This document shows positions 1-7,301 of a DNA stretch of 64,000 nucleotides, one piece after another. Source of the DNA: Sporosarcina luteola (GTDB taxonomy: Bacteria; Bacillota; Bacilli; Bacillales_A; Planococcaceae). How positions within the stretch are numbered: the first letter of the stretch is position 1; the number at the start of each line of letters is the position of its first letter. The DNA lies in assembly GCF_023715585.1 (NCBI RefSeq), contig NZ_JAMBOK010000001.1:1612001-1676000 (forward strand). The letters run 5' to 3'. The notes under the pieces were generated by a model. That model was not told where the DNA came from, searched no databases, and was given only the letters and a program-made list of their open reading frames with translations. The translations under genes and the position numbers were made by a program.

Positions 1-453
1 GATGATGACAATAAACCGCATGACAACAAGGAAAACGAACAGATTTCCATGGACGAAGCCCTTCCTTCTAAATCTATTTTAAAAGCTAAAGACCTTACCT
101 ACACGTCTCCAGAGGAACCGTCTACGTTATCCACAAGTCTGTTCAGTCGGATGAAAGATCTGCTAGCCGGAACAATCGGAGACACAAAAACAGCCCGTGA
201 ATTCTTCGGAATTCATCGGGCCATTTCGGGACCGATGTTGAAGTTTGATATCTATAAAGATGACAAGCATGTCTTCGAAGACCTTGCCTATCGTGCGCTG
301 ATGATCACTGTGATGGCGACAAAGAAGAAGGCGATCCGCAACTTGCCGGGGTATTTTAAAGGTGTGTTGGACAAGTTGGTGGAGGAAACGTACTTCAAGG
401 ATATATTTATGCTTTTTGATGCACCTGTAGAGGGGTTTTATTGTCCAGTATGA
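1..453 (+). CDS. C-terminal part of an unrecognised protein (cut by left window edge)
   Basis: The frame is open from base 1 (reading DDDNKPHDNKENEQIS before the first internal Met at 49) to a TGA at 451-453, so the gene begins outside the window. The visible 150 residues have an acidic, disordered start and then a helical, basic segment containing KKAIRNLPGYFKGVLDKLVE. That segment loosely resembles the C-terminal ends of HTH or replication-associated proteins of Firmicutes plasmids and phages; this is only an impression. There are no catalytic motifs. The protein ends in FYCPV, which could be an aberrant terminus. Function not assigned. Confidence 0.55.
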   Translation, partial: DDDNKPHDNKENEQISMDEALPSKSILKAKDLTYTSPEEPSTLSTSLFSRMKDLLAGTIGDTKTAREFFGIHRAISGPMLKFDIYKDDKHVFEDLAYRALMITVMATKKKAIRNLPGYFKGVLDKLVEETYFKDIFMLFDAPVEGFYCPV

Positions 454-813
454 ATTACTGTGGATTTTGTTATGTGTACATTCAATACCTGTTGGTGCGT
501 TGCTAATTGTTTTCTTGGCGTTGCGACAGGGCTTTATTGTATGCCAGCAATTTTCTATACGCTGCACCATTCTTTGATGCCTGTTCATTCCGGAATTGAA
601 CGGTTTTGTCGTCTTCTCACTTGAAATAAATATACATATATAAGTAACTTTTGAACTAAAACTAAAAACAGTTAAAACTAAATTATCTATCAATCAGTAG
701 TATTGTCATGGTACAATGTCATTAATAAACGCTGTGCCTTTCTTTTCACAAGAAGTTTTTCTGAAGCTGAGTTTTGATACTACTGAAAAATACATAATAC
801 GGAGTGAGCCAAT
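454..813. other. Intergenic, 360 bp, no gene seen
   Basis: The stretch is AT-rich and I see no convincing ORF, hairpin terminator or repeat. A long minus-strand frame over 163-693 overlaps the real plus-strand gene and has no RBS. The last 40 bases lead into the GGAGTG ribosome binding site of the next gene. Confidence 0.5.
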
Positions 814-1236
814 ATGAATGCGGCAAATGATATTGCCTTTTTGGAAGAGGTAAAGAAATATACTCAACATGAATTCAAGGCTTTGGTAGACAATGTTTTT
901 AATTCCCTAAGCAAAAAATACAACAAACGTGTCAGCTTCGGGAGAAACGGCGGCAAGGAGTTTGGGGTTGCTTTACTCTTATCGGAATTTGATGGTTCAA
1001 CACTTCCTTATATAGATCATGGTGTAGATCAAGTCTTTATAGGCAATTGGGGGCCAGTTGAATTCAGTAATTTCATGGATAAAGTTATCCTTGATAATAG
1101 TGTCATTTCCTATCCAGCTTGGAGCAAGGCCTACAGACTTATAGAGAAGAATCACGCTTGGCTCACAGAACATCCTTGTTCGGTATTAAATATGAATTCC
1201 ACCGACATCGCAAAAAGCATATTTATTAATTCCTAA
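814..1236 (+). CDS. Hypothetical protein, 140 aa
   Basis: An ATG follows a GGAGTGAGCCAAT leader with good RBS spacing, and a bidirectional hairpin terminator follows about 30 bp after the stop. The protein has no signal peptide or membrane segment. Its N-terminal third is helical and charged (EEVKKYTQHEFKALVDNVF), followed by a mixed region with aromatic residues. I recognise no family. The compact soluble shape with its own RBS and terminator supports a real single-gene unit. The neighbour is an SLH protein on the other strand, sharing the terminator; no functional link is evident. Confidence 0.6.
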   Translation: MNAANDIAFLEEVKKYTQHEFKALVDNVFNSLSKKYNKRVSFGRNGGKEFGVALLLSEFDGSTLPYIDHGVDQVFIGNWGPVEFSNFMDKVILDNSVISYPAWSKAYRLIEKNHAWLTEHPCSVLNMNSTDIAKSIFINS

Positions 1237-1264
1237 TATGGAGCGTTAGCTGTACATATATAAA

Positions 1265-1312
1265 AACTCCCCAAGTGTAGACAAAGATTATTTTGCCTAC
1301 ATATGGGGAGTT
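1265..1312. terminator. Bidirectional hairpin terminator
   Basis: AACTCCCCA at 1265-1273 pairs with TGGGGAGTT at 1304-1312, and inner arms GTAGACAAA/TTTGCCTAC extend the stem with one mismatch. It separates the convergent 140-aa gene and the SLH gene and has A/T runs on both sides. Confidence 0.8.
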
Positions 1313-1323
1313 ATTTCTAATTG

Positions 1324-1959
1324 TTAAGGGTTCTTACCTCTCGTCTGCTCTGCCCGATGAAGGAATATGGCCATTTGACCACGATCAACGAATTTACCAG
1401 GAGAGAATTCATTTGGACTTGTTCCAGTTGTAATGTTCTTTTCAAGTAATCCCGTGAGATATGGGGCATAGAAAGCATTGGCATCTACATCTTTAAACTG
1501 TCCGGACTTCCATGGGTGCTTCTCAATATTATAAGCATGGGCGATCAGTTTTGCCATCTGACCACGTTGAAGTTTGTCATTGATACCAAAATTGCCATCA
1601 CCATAACCACCCATGAGACCATGGAAAGCCAGGACGGCAATATACGGATAAAATTCATGATCGGTCGGTACATCGCTGAAGTTAGGATTTGGCACTTCTT
1701 GACCTGGATCCAGGTTAATAGCGCGTACAACCATTTTAGCAGCTTGACCACGTGTTACCTGGTCATAAGGACGAAACGTTCCATCACTAAATCCATGAAT
1801 AATATCGGCATCACTTAACGCCATTACCGATTGGTAAGACTCCATGTTAGGATGCATGTCATTGAAAACACCTTGAGCTGATACATTCGAACTGAAAAAT
1901 AAGCTAAAAAACAATCCTAACACTACCACCTTGGAAAAAAGCCTCAGAGACTTCTTCAA
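1324..1959 (-). CDS. Secreted protein made only of three SLH repeats
   Basis: 211 aa. A signal peptide (KKSLRLFSKVVVLGLFFSLF, cleavage after NVSAQ) precedes three SLH repeats at about residues 30-75, 90-135 and 150-205. Diagnostic stretches include GFSDGTFRPYDQVTRGQAAKM, GYGDGNFGINDKLQRGQMAK and SPGKFVDRGQMAIFLHRAE. SLH triplets bind pyruvylated secondary wall polymer, so the product should be noncovalently held on the cell surface. There is no effector domain: it is a bare anchoring module, perhaps a minor S-layer component, a competitor for SLH binding sites, or a remnant of a larger protein. A GGAGGAAG ribosome binding site lies upstream of the ATG. It is 30-60 kb from the other SLH genes. 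Confidence 0.9.
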   Translation of the reverse strand: MKKSLRLFSKVVVLGLFFSLFFSSNVSAQGVFNDMHPNMESYQSVMALSDADIIHGFSDGTFRPYDQVTRGQAAKMVVRAINLDPGQEVPNPNFSDVPTDHEFYPYIAVLAFHGLMGGYGDGNFGINDKLQRGQMAKLIAHAYNIEKHPWKSGQFKDVDANAFYAPYLTGLLEKNITTGTSPNEFSPGKFVDRGQMAIFLHRAEQTRGKNP

Positions 1960-2294
1960 TTTACTTCCTCCATTCTATTTAACTATTATTTCTATACTAT
2001 AAATAGACAAGAAGAAGTAAACCTAAACCCCTTTTACGACAAACTTTTACAAATTCATTGCTGAAATATTAAAAGTAAATCAAGCTTTGATTACAAATTG
2101 ATAAAATTTTCAAAATGCAGTTAGCTTCTTTGCATAATAGCCTATAGTCCCCGTACAAAAATAAACGACTTCAAGCATATTCAATCCGGCGTTCAACGGA
2201 TTGCTCCAAGTGAGATAGATGGGTAAGGAAACGTGACTAAACTTCCGCCGCAAATATCGTATTGCCAGTGGGCACCAAACAATATTGTAGAACG

Positions 2295-2343
2295 AAAAAA
2301 AAGCCGTCAGCTCTATGGACCACAGTAGTATGGTCAATAGAGC
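2295..2343 (-). terminator. Terminator of the 94-aa gene
   Basis: On the minus strand the arms at 2343-2331 and 2322-2310 (GCTCTATTGACCA/TGGTCCATAGAGC, one mismatch) form a 13-bp stem. Eight U residues, encoded at 2302-2295, follow a short spacer. Confidence 0.75.
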
Positions 2344-2391
2344 CATGGCCCTTCATTTACACAGGATAAGAGTTGTTTTTAAGCAAGACAT

Positions 2392-2676
2392 TCATTGTAA
2401 CAAGCCAGACTCCCCACTGTTAACATGCCACGCAGCACCATCAATTCTCTCGGATGGCGGGATATAATAATAGTGGAATTCGATCATCAGACGATTTCGC
2501 GCATCTTCCACATAATTACTTGATGCGTATGTAATATTCCCTTGCTTCTTTAAAAACCTATTCTTCGCTTCGGGATCGATGACCGTTATGATATCCATAT
2601 CATCGTTTTGCTGCAGTTCTTTAATTAACTCTTCCGTTTCCGGATAGTCCCCCCAAATATAATGTGTTCTAAACAC
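2392..2676 (-). CDS. Small hypothetical protein, 94-96 aa
   Basis: A soluble small protein of unknown family with acidic helices (DYPETEELIKELQQNDDMDII). Two starts are possible: TTG at 2682 or GTG at 2676. The RBS AAGGGG lies only 3 nt before the TTG but 9 nt before the GTG, so I prefer GTG (94 aa). A hairpin terminator with a U-run lies just downstream, which supports a real transcription unit. No motif gives a function, and the neighbours are unrelated. Confidence 0.6.
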   Translation of the reverse strand: MFRTHYIWGDYPETEELIKELQQNDDMDIITVIDPEAKNRFLKKQGNITYASSNYVEDARNRLMIEFHYYYIPPSERIDGAAWHVNSGESGLLQ

Positions 2677-2947
2677 AGGCAAACACCCCTTTTCTTTTAT
2701 CTAGGTATATTATACCGCATAAAAAGTATTTTTTAAATTTTTATACTAATCTTAAATATATTTGCGAACTCGTGATTAACATTTCTAAGGGTGCCTGGCA
2801 TCCAAATTTATGTTAACTAAACAGTTCCCCCCCAAGCATCCTACGGTATATAATTACTACCTCCAATTTTTATAGCAAAATACCCAGATATAGATTACTA
2901 TTTAATTGGTAGAGTTTATCATTACTGGAAGGCAGGGAAAATCGCAA

Positions 2948-3952
2948 ATGGCATTAGCATTATTTTTCATCTTTTTTCTATTGTGGTGTGCATCACTTGT
3001 GATGATTATATTAGGACTGATTAAACCACAATACGTAATTTATTGGGGAGGACTAGAAAAGAAAACTCGTTTAAGGGTCTTCTTTTACTATGGAACATTT
3101 TCTTTTGTGTTCTTCATTGTATTCATAGTGTCCTTAGCAACGTTTGGGTCGTCATTACCTGATCCAACGCCGGAAGAGGTAGCAGCAGCACAAGCTGTAC
3201 AGGATAAGATAGAAGCTAAAAAAGAAGCGGAAGAGAAGGAAAAAGCGGAAGCAAAAGACCAGATGGAATCTGATAAAAAGACTGAGAAAGAGGCTAAAGC
3301 GGAAACTAAAGCCAAGAAGGAAGCTGAAGAAAATACTGAAATAGATGCTAAAGCCGAAGCAAAAGCTAAAATAGAAGCCGAAAAAAAGGCTAAGAAAGAG
3401 GCTAGAGCCGAAGCAAAAGCTAAGAAAGAAGCCGAAAAAATGGCTAAGATAGAGGCGAAAGCGGAAGCTAAAGCTAAGAAAGAAGCTCAAAAGAAAGCTC
3501 AGATAGAAGCAGAGGAAGCCAAAGCTAAGAAGGAAGAGGAAGAGCTTGTTAAGAAAAAGGCTCAGGCCAAAAAAGAAGCTGTGGAAAAGGCAGCGAAAGC
3601 CGAGGCATCATTTAAAAACTCAGCAGTAGAATTAAATTATAAGCAGTTGGCAAGGGATCCGGAATCATTTAAAGGAGAGAAGGTGCTCTTCAAAGGTCAG
3701 GTAATGCAAAATATGGAGGATGGCAAAGAAGTCACACTACTTTTAAATGTTACACGAGATGAGTTCGGCTTTTGGGATGACAGCATATTAGTAAACTACA
3801 CGATGTCAAAGGGTGAAAAGAGGATTCTTGAGGATGATATAATATATTTATGGGCAACAGTTAAAGGTTTAAAAACATATGGGTCAATCTTCGGTCAACA
3901 GATAACTGTTCCAGAGGTAGATGGTGCTTATTTAGAGATTATAGGTGAATAA
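2948..3952 (+). CDS. Membrane protein with long Lys/Glu/Ala coiled coil and C-terminal OB-fold-like domain
   Basis: The frame is open from a TTG at 2906, but the ATG at 2948 is better: it starts the first membrane helix and follows AGGGA. The 334-aa product has two membrane segments (about residues 2-25 and 42-65), then about 130 residues of AEAKAKKEAEKKAK-type repeats predicted to form a long charged helix like TolA. A C-terminal globular part of about 110 residues (LNYKQLARDPESFKGEKVLF, later LLLNVTRDEFGFWDDSILVNY) looks like the OB-fold lipoprotein/YdhK-type domains of Bacillales; that match is a guess. It is probably anchored with the coiled coil crossing the wall. No partners are evident. 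Confidence 0.75.
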   Translation: MALALFFIFFLLWCASLVMIILGLIKPQYVIYWGGLEKKTRLRVFFYYGTFSFVFFIVFIVSLATFGSSLPDPTPEEVAAAQAVQDKIEAKKEAEEKEKAEAKDQMESDKKTEKEAKAETKAKKEAEENTEIDAKAEAKAKIEAEKKAKKEARAEAKAKKEAEKMAKIEAKAEAKAKKEAQKKAQIEAEEAKAKKEEEELVKKKAQAKKEAVEKAAKAEASFKNSAVELNYKQLARDPESFKGEKVLFKGQVMQNMEDGKEVTLLLNVTRDEFGFWDDSILVNYTMSKGEKRILEDDIIYLWATVKGLKTYGSIFGQQITVPEVDGAYLEIIGE

Positions 3953-4003
3953 TTTTCTAATTGGGTGGGTTAACCACCTGTGTTGCACGACAAGTTAGGA
4001 TAG

Positions 4004-4036
4004 GATACCAGGTTCTGTAGCAATTCCGAATTCAAT
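4004..4036. repeat. Truncated copy (A) of the ACCAGGTTCT palindrome family
   Basis: GATACCAGGTTCTG followed by CAATTCCGAATTCAAT matches the left arm and centre of the family consensus. The right arm (AGAACCTGGTA) is missing: the copy runs directly into the A-run of the following terminator. Confidence 0.7.
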
Positions 4037-4082
4037 AAAAAAGAAGCCCGCTCAGATACCCATTTCAGGTTTGAGCGGCTTC
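4037..4082 (-). terminator. Terminator of the Mrr-like nuclease gene
   Basis: GAAGCCCGCTCA at 4043-4054 pairs with TGAGCGGCTTC at 4072-4082 (one bulge). On the minus strand the stem is followed by a six-U run encoded at 4042-4037. Confidence 0.8.
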
Positions 4083-4147
4083 CCCTTATATGTATAAATA
4101 TGAGTATTAATATAGGAACTCAAAAAACGAAAAATACCAAATCACTA

Positions 4148-4813
4148 CTATTCTACAAATTTCTTCTGTTCCTGTTCCTGCCATTTACCTATTTTATTTT
4201 TCACCCAATTCAAGTCATGGCAGATCATTTTGTAATTATCTGCTTCATTAAGAGCGTCCTTTGTGTATCTTGAAGTTGTAATAAATCTTGATAAGACACA
4301 ATTGTGATTACGTTTAGCTGAGTTTAGTTCTCTTATTCGCTCTACTGTAATAGTATTACCAGAATTTATGTAGTGTTTAATTTGAATGGCTTCTTCAGCT
4401 CTATGATGTCGATTGTAAATAATTAGATCTACACCACCGTCTGCCCCTTCTCCAGTTTCACGCGGCTTATACCCTTTGGCTTTATAATAAAGGAAACACA
4501 ATCGCTCAAACTCACGCCAGGATAAGTCTTCTAATCTGGATGCTATTATATCTTTATCTTCCCTTAACAGATTATGTGGGATATTTGCATATCCCTTCTT
4601 CATATGCCGCCTTTTATTCATGCCTCCCTTCTTAGATTTCGTTTTAGGAAGAATTGAATATATAATTCTTTCAACAACTGGTGTAGATAGTATAAGTCCA
4701 ATAAACAAGTAAGTATTTGTACTTTTAAAAACCATCCAATATAAAAATAGTCCAACTAATAGATATAACCCCGCAACTGCATTAGAGACTTCCCTTCTAG
4801 TCTTTTTTGTCAT
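4148..4813 (-). CDS. Membrane-anchored Mrr-like restriction endonuclease family protein
   Basis: 221 aa. Two membrane helices (about residues 10-30 and 34-55) are followed by a basic linker and a restriction-endonuclease-like domain of the Mrr_cat type (about 90-200). The expected catalytic signature is visible: GADGGVDLIIY with D129, then EAIQIKHY with the Q-x-K pair Q144/K146. Mrr-family enzymes cut DNA, often modified DNA; a form tied to the membrane could act on incoming DNA, but substrate and role are inferred. It diverges from a NERD-domain gene across a 120-bp region holding a perfect palindrome, so the two nuclease-family genes may be coregulated. RBS GAGGGTGAG before the ATG. Terminator downstream. 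Confidence 0.85.
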   Translation of the reverse strand: MTKKTRREVSNAVAGLYLLVGLFLYWMVFKSTNTYLFIGLILSTPVVERIIYSILPKTKSKKGGMNKRRHMKKGYANIPHNLLREDKDIIASRLEDLSWREFERLCFLYYKAKGYKPRETGEGADGGVDLIIYNRHHRAEEAIQIKHYINSGNTITVERIRELNSAKRNHNCVLSRFITTSRYTKDALNEADNYKMICHDLNWVKNKIGKWQEQEQKKFVE

Positions 4814-4842
4814 TCGGTGCTCACCCTCTTTTACCGTCTTTA

Positions 4843-4870
4843 ATACTATTAATGTTAGCTAACATTACAA
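4843..4870 (-). promoter_or_regulatory. Promoter with an 18-bp perfect palindrome in its spacer (candidate operator)
   Basis: Reading the minus strand, TTGTAA (4870-4865), 16 nt and TAGTAT (4848-4843) form a plausible sigma-A promoter for the Mrr-like gene. TAATGTTAGCTAACATTA at 4850-4867 is a perfect palindrome that fills the spacer and overlaps the -35 edge, the layout of a repressor site. It is about 60 bp upstream of the divergent NERD gene's RBS. Confidence 0.5.
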
Positions 4871-4924
4871 TGATTGTAGTTAATTTTCCTACTACTAGTT
4901 ACAATTAAAGTATATCAAACCGAC

Positions 4925-4930
4925 AAGGAG
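4925..4930 (+). promoter_or_regulatory. Ribosome binding site that sets an unusual start for the NERD gene
   Basis: AAGGAG is the only strong RBS upstream of the NERD frame. The in-frame codon six bases later is ATC (4937); the next candidates are CTG (4949) and the internal TTG at 5171. No ATG or GTG in this frame lies near it. Confidence 0.5.
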
Positions 4931-4936
4931 AAGTTT

Positions 4937-5776
4937 ATCCTATTATTCCTGAATTTTTTTAAAAAGAGAGAGAACAAACCCAAAATAGATAATGCAATTC
5001 CATCAAAGCCAAAAATTGCGAGTGAACGGGTTACTGCTGCAAGAAAAGGTGAATTAGGAGAATACAAAATTAATATTCAACTTGATCAGCTGCCAAAGGA
5101 ATGTCGCTACCTAAGCGATCTGCTCGTTAAAAATCCTAAAGCCAAGTCAGGTTACTCACAAATTGACCATTTGGTTTTATCTCCATACGGTATCTTTGTC
5201 ATTGAAACTAAAAACTATCAGGGCACCATCTATGGCGGTAAGGATCGAAAAACATGGTCGGTTAATGGTAAGTTCAAAATGATGAACCCTTTTGTACAAA
5301 ACTATGGGCATATAAAAGCCTTAACATCATTTATTGACGAGAAATACCATGATTTATTTATCTCCGTGGTATCTTTTACAAAACGCTGTACATTTAAAGT
5401 TGATTTAGATTATCGTAAAATAGCATCTAATGAACTTATTGTGTATGACATCGAGTTATCAGAGTTCATTCATCGGAAAATCTCGGTATTGAAAATTCAT
5501 CATAAAGAACCTTTGCTCACTCAAAGTGATATCTTAACAATTTTCAACGCCTTTTCAAAAGCTAATATTACTGACCCAAAAGCGAGAGAAGAACATAATC
5601 GTCTATTAAAAACACACGTTTCAGAACAAAAGACTAGTACAAGTTCTACTTGTTCAGTTTGCAATAAACCTGTTTCAGATAAAGTTAAAACGTATTGTTT
5701 ATCAAACAATATCTTCAATGGTAAAGTCTATTGTTATGAACATCAGAAGGTAGTACAAAATAAATTCAAACCATAA
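4937..5776 (+). CDS. NERD-domain (nuclease-related) protein with C-terminal Cys/His zinc motif; non-canonical start
   Basis: The conserved protein extends well upstream of the first standard start codon (TTG, 5171): KGELGEYKINIQLDQLPKE and GYSQIDHLVLSPYGIFVIE run in one frame and are the core NERD motifs, including the D and E..K catalytic-like residues. About 279 aa in total. An AAGGAG RBS sits six bases before an ATC codon at 4937, so either ATC or CTG (4949) starts translation or the ATG has been mutated. The C-terminus carries CSVCNKPV and later YCYEHQK, a likely zinc-binding site. NERD proteins are related to nucleases of the PD-(D/E)XK type. It diverges from the Mrr-like gene. Confidence 0.75.
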   Translation: MLLFLNFFKKRENKPKIDNAIPSKPKIASERVTAARKGELGEYKINIQLDQLPKECRYLSDLLVKNPKAKSGYSQIDHLVLSPYGIFVIETKNYQGTIYGGKDRKTWSVNGKFKMMNPFVQNYGHIKALTSFIDEKYHDLFISVVSFTKRCTFKVDLDYRKIASNELIVYDIELSEFIHRKISVLKIHHKEPLLTQSDILTIFNAFSKANITDPKAREEHNRLLKTHVSEQKTSTSSTCSVCNKPVSDKVKTYCLSNNIFNGKVYCYEHQKVVQNKFKP

Positions 5777-5779
5777 ATT

Positions 5780-5824
5780 CAAGTTCCCGATTTCTGGGAC
5801 GGTCCGGAATTCGGGGAGAACTTG
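5780..5824. repeat. Divergent palindromic copy (B), probably also the NERD terminator
   Basis: CAAGTTC at 5780-5786 pairs with GAACTTG at 5818-5824, with inner CCGATTTC/GGAATTCGG pairing. The centre (GGTCCGGAATTC) resembles the ACCAGGTTCT family, but both arms have drifted. It starts 3 bp after the NERD stop codon. Confidence 0.45.
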
Positions 5825-5835
5825 GCACCAGTCAA

Positions 5836-6070
5836 CCTATGCTCTTTCCCGATTTCATTCCGATCATATATTGTTATTTCCTTAGATAATATACTTGATA
5901 AATTTCTTATAACGTTAATACTAATTCCTTGTCCGTAAAGATTGTCCGAGTCAAGGTCTATCTCCCCAGGCAGCTTTCTGTCTCATGCACATAATCAACA
6001 AACACCAGTTTAAAGATCTCTGGGTCTTTAAGCTTTTCTAATACACCTTTCATATTCAACAGTTTCTTGG
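5836..6070 (-). pseudogene. Decayed coding remnant, frameshifted
   Basis: On the minus strand one frame reads KLLNMKGVLEKLKDPEIF then FKLVFVDYVHETE up to a stop. An adjacent frame continues with LPGEIDLDSDNLYGQG and then ISINVIRNLSSILSKEI, which is coding-like. The two halves together look like one soluble protein broken by a frameshift near 5970. The family is unknown. Neither half has an RBS. Confidence 0.35.
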
Positions 6071-6098
6071 AATTATTAGCAGGGCGCCCGCATTTCTA

Positions 6099-6458
6099 TT
6101 ATCTATTTATTACTTGCATACTCTCTAAAATAGTTTTTGCATCTTCATTAAGATAGGGCATAGTTTTTTCTCTTAAAACCAAATCAATATTGTTTTTTAC
6201 CATAATTTTTAAACCCCTTATGTTAAAGTTAGATGCATAGTTGTTTATCGAATAAATAATATTCATTTCCTGCCGAGTAATAGGATCTGCGGTATTGTTG
6301 ACCAGAAAGTTAAATAACTCTCTTGCATTCCTTCTCAGATGATGTTTATTCTCTTTCAGTAACTCCATGTTCTCTTCCATATACCTTCTGGCAGAAACAA
6401 AATCAAAATCATCGATACATTTATTAATTGACCTAAACAGTTCTTGTTGGTTCAACAT
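6099..6458 (-). CDS. Hypothetical protein, 119 aa
   Basis: A small, all-helical soluble protein (LNQQELFRSINKCIDDFDFV, ARRYMEENMELLKENKHHLR) with a strong AAGGAGTG ribosome binding site 10 nt before the ATG. Composition suggests a helical-repeat or adaptor-like fold rather than an enzyme. I recognise no family. Its stop lies about 30 bp upstream of a decayed frame on the same strand (5836-6070), so the two may once have been one operon. No signal peptide. Confidence 0.6.
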   Translation of the reverse strand: MLNQQELFRSINKCIDDFDFVSARRYMEENMELLKENKHHLRRNARELFNFLVNNTADPITRQEMNIIYSINNYASNFNIRGLKIMVKNNIDLVLREKTMPYLNEDAKTILESMQVINR

Positions 6459-6841
6459 ATAATAGACACTCCTTTTAACCTATTAAGCACAATACAATCA
6501 TCGGTTAATAAGGATTTTTATTTAGACGTTTCACAGAAGTTAAGAAGACATAATTAGAAAGGAACGCTAAAGCAGATTTTACCAGCCAACATTTATCCCA
6601 TTCTACTCAGCAATCAGGTACCGGGTTCCGGGGCAATCCGGAATATATTGAGAACCAGGTACTCAAAATTACTTAAATAGACAAAACGTAACATTAGGGG
6701 ACAATGTGAAAATTGAGGATGGAGTTGTATTAATTCCATACTCATAACGGTATCTAACAATTAGATTTGTATTGGAGGCAGATGACTTATGCAAAGCGTT
6801 TTGACAACAGACATATTCGGTTGGGAGGAGTGGAACTAGTT
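6459..6841. other. Intergenic, one repeat copy and a short coding tail
   Basis: The stretch holds repeat copy C (6617-6664). After it, in the plus frame ending at a TAA near 6748, RQNVTLGDNVKIEDGVVLIP looks like the conserved tail of a lost protein. Nothing else is supported. Confidence 0.35.
6617..6664. repeat. Palindromic repeat copy C
   Basis: The arms are GGTACCGGGTTC at the left and GAACCAGGTACTC at the right, with centre AATCCGGAATATATT. Length and internal layout match the other copies of the ACCAGGTTCT family; two arm positions have drifted. Confidence 0.75.
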
Positions 6842-7003
6842 GTGAGAAATATGCCGTTAAAAAATATATTTTCTCTTACCCATATAGGGGTTCTCCTGTT
6901 TCAATTCATTCCACCGTTCGATTTGAATGTATTTGCTGCTGAAGAAGAATTGACAAAAAACCAGGTTCCCACTGTTAAGGAATCTGGTTTTGTTGTTGGA
7001 TAA
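6842..7003 (+). CDS. Short ORF with signal-peptide-like N-terminus, probable truncated secreted protein
   Basis: GTG start at 6842 with GGAGGAG ten bases upstream gives 53 aa. The first 35 residues (PLKNIFSLTHIGVLLFQFIP, then AAEEE after VFA) look like an export signal. The remaining dozen residues are encoded by an imperfect inverted repeat ending in T residues, which seems to have cut the original gene short. It is either a small exported peptide or, more likely, the 5' stump of a surface-protein gene. No homology claim is made. Confidence 0.35.
   Translation: MRNMPLKNIFSLTHIGVLLFQFIPPFDLNVFAAEEELTKNQVPTVKESGFVVG
6959..6995 (+). terminator. Inverted repeat / terminator-like hairpin inside the short ORF
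   Basis: AACCAGGTTCC (6959-6969) pairs with GGAATCTGGTT (6979-6989, two offsets), followed by TTGTTG. The arms share the CCAGGTTC core of the dispersed palindromes, so it may be another derivative of that family. Confidence 0.4.
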
Positions 7004-7177
7004 TTTTAAAAAGCCATTTAGGAGATATCCTCTCACTAAATGTCCCTACACAGAATCCAAGATAAAAGCTTAACGCCTTCCCTCGGCCACTCTATTTTAA
7101 TTAAGCTCTATGAATAGCTCCGTCACTCGACATTTTACTCGCTATCAAATGCTTTCTTAATACTCCTAATAAATTGA
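7004..7177. other. Intergenic, no gene
   Basis: The only structure is a short hairpin at about 7022-7049 with CATTTAG/CTAAATG arms and an inner GAGA/TCTC pair. With copy D it makes up the roughly 300-bp gap before the AAA+ gene. Confidence 0.4.
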
Positions 7178-7228
7178 AGGGCACCAGGTTCTAGAACAAC
7201 TCTGAATTCAATTAGAGCCTGGTACCCT
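7178..7228. repeat. Palindromic repeat copy D
   Basis: AGGGCACCAGGTTCT at the left end and AGAGCCTGGTACCCT at the right end are near-perfect inverted arms around ACTCTGAATTCAATT. It lies 70 bp beyond the stop codon of the AAA+ gene. Confidence 0.85.
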
Positions 7229-7301
7229 AAATTATTGTTAATATGCACTTGTAGTGTATTGTCTACATTCAACCATACACAGGCACCTAAAACACACCTT
7301 C

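Noticed and set aside
163..693. 176-aa minus-strand ORF
   Set aside because: It overlaps the coding plus strand, has no RBS, and has a Cys/His/Lys-rich composition typical of antisense frames.
2110..2346. 78-aa minus-strand ORF
   Set aside because: It starts within the terminator stem of the 94-aa gene and lacks an RBS. The plus strand here has coding-like bits (HIQSGVQRIAPSEIDG, stop, GNVTKLPPQISYCQWAPN), so it may be an old remnant, but the evidence is too weak to annotate.
2789..2803. GGGTGCCTGGCATCC as another repeat copy
   Set aside because: Only a short near-palindrome; the centre and the ACCAGGTTCT arms are missing.
3155..3490. Ser/Phe-rich minus-strand ORF
   Set aside because: It is the antisense of the AEAKAKKEAEKK coiled-coil repeat, which always yields open Ser/Phe/Leu frames.
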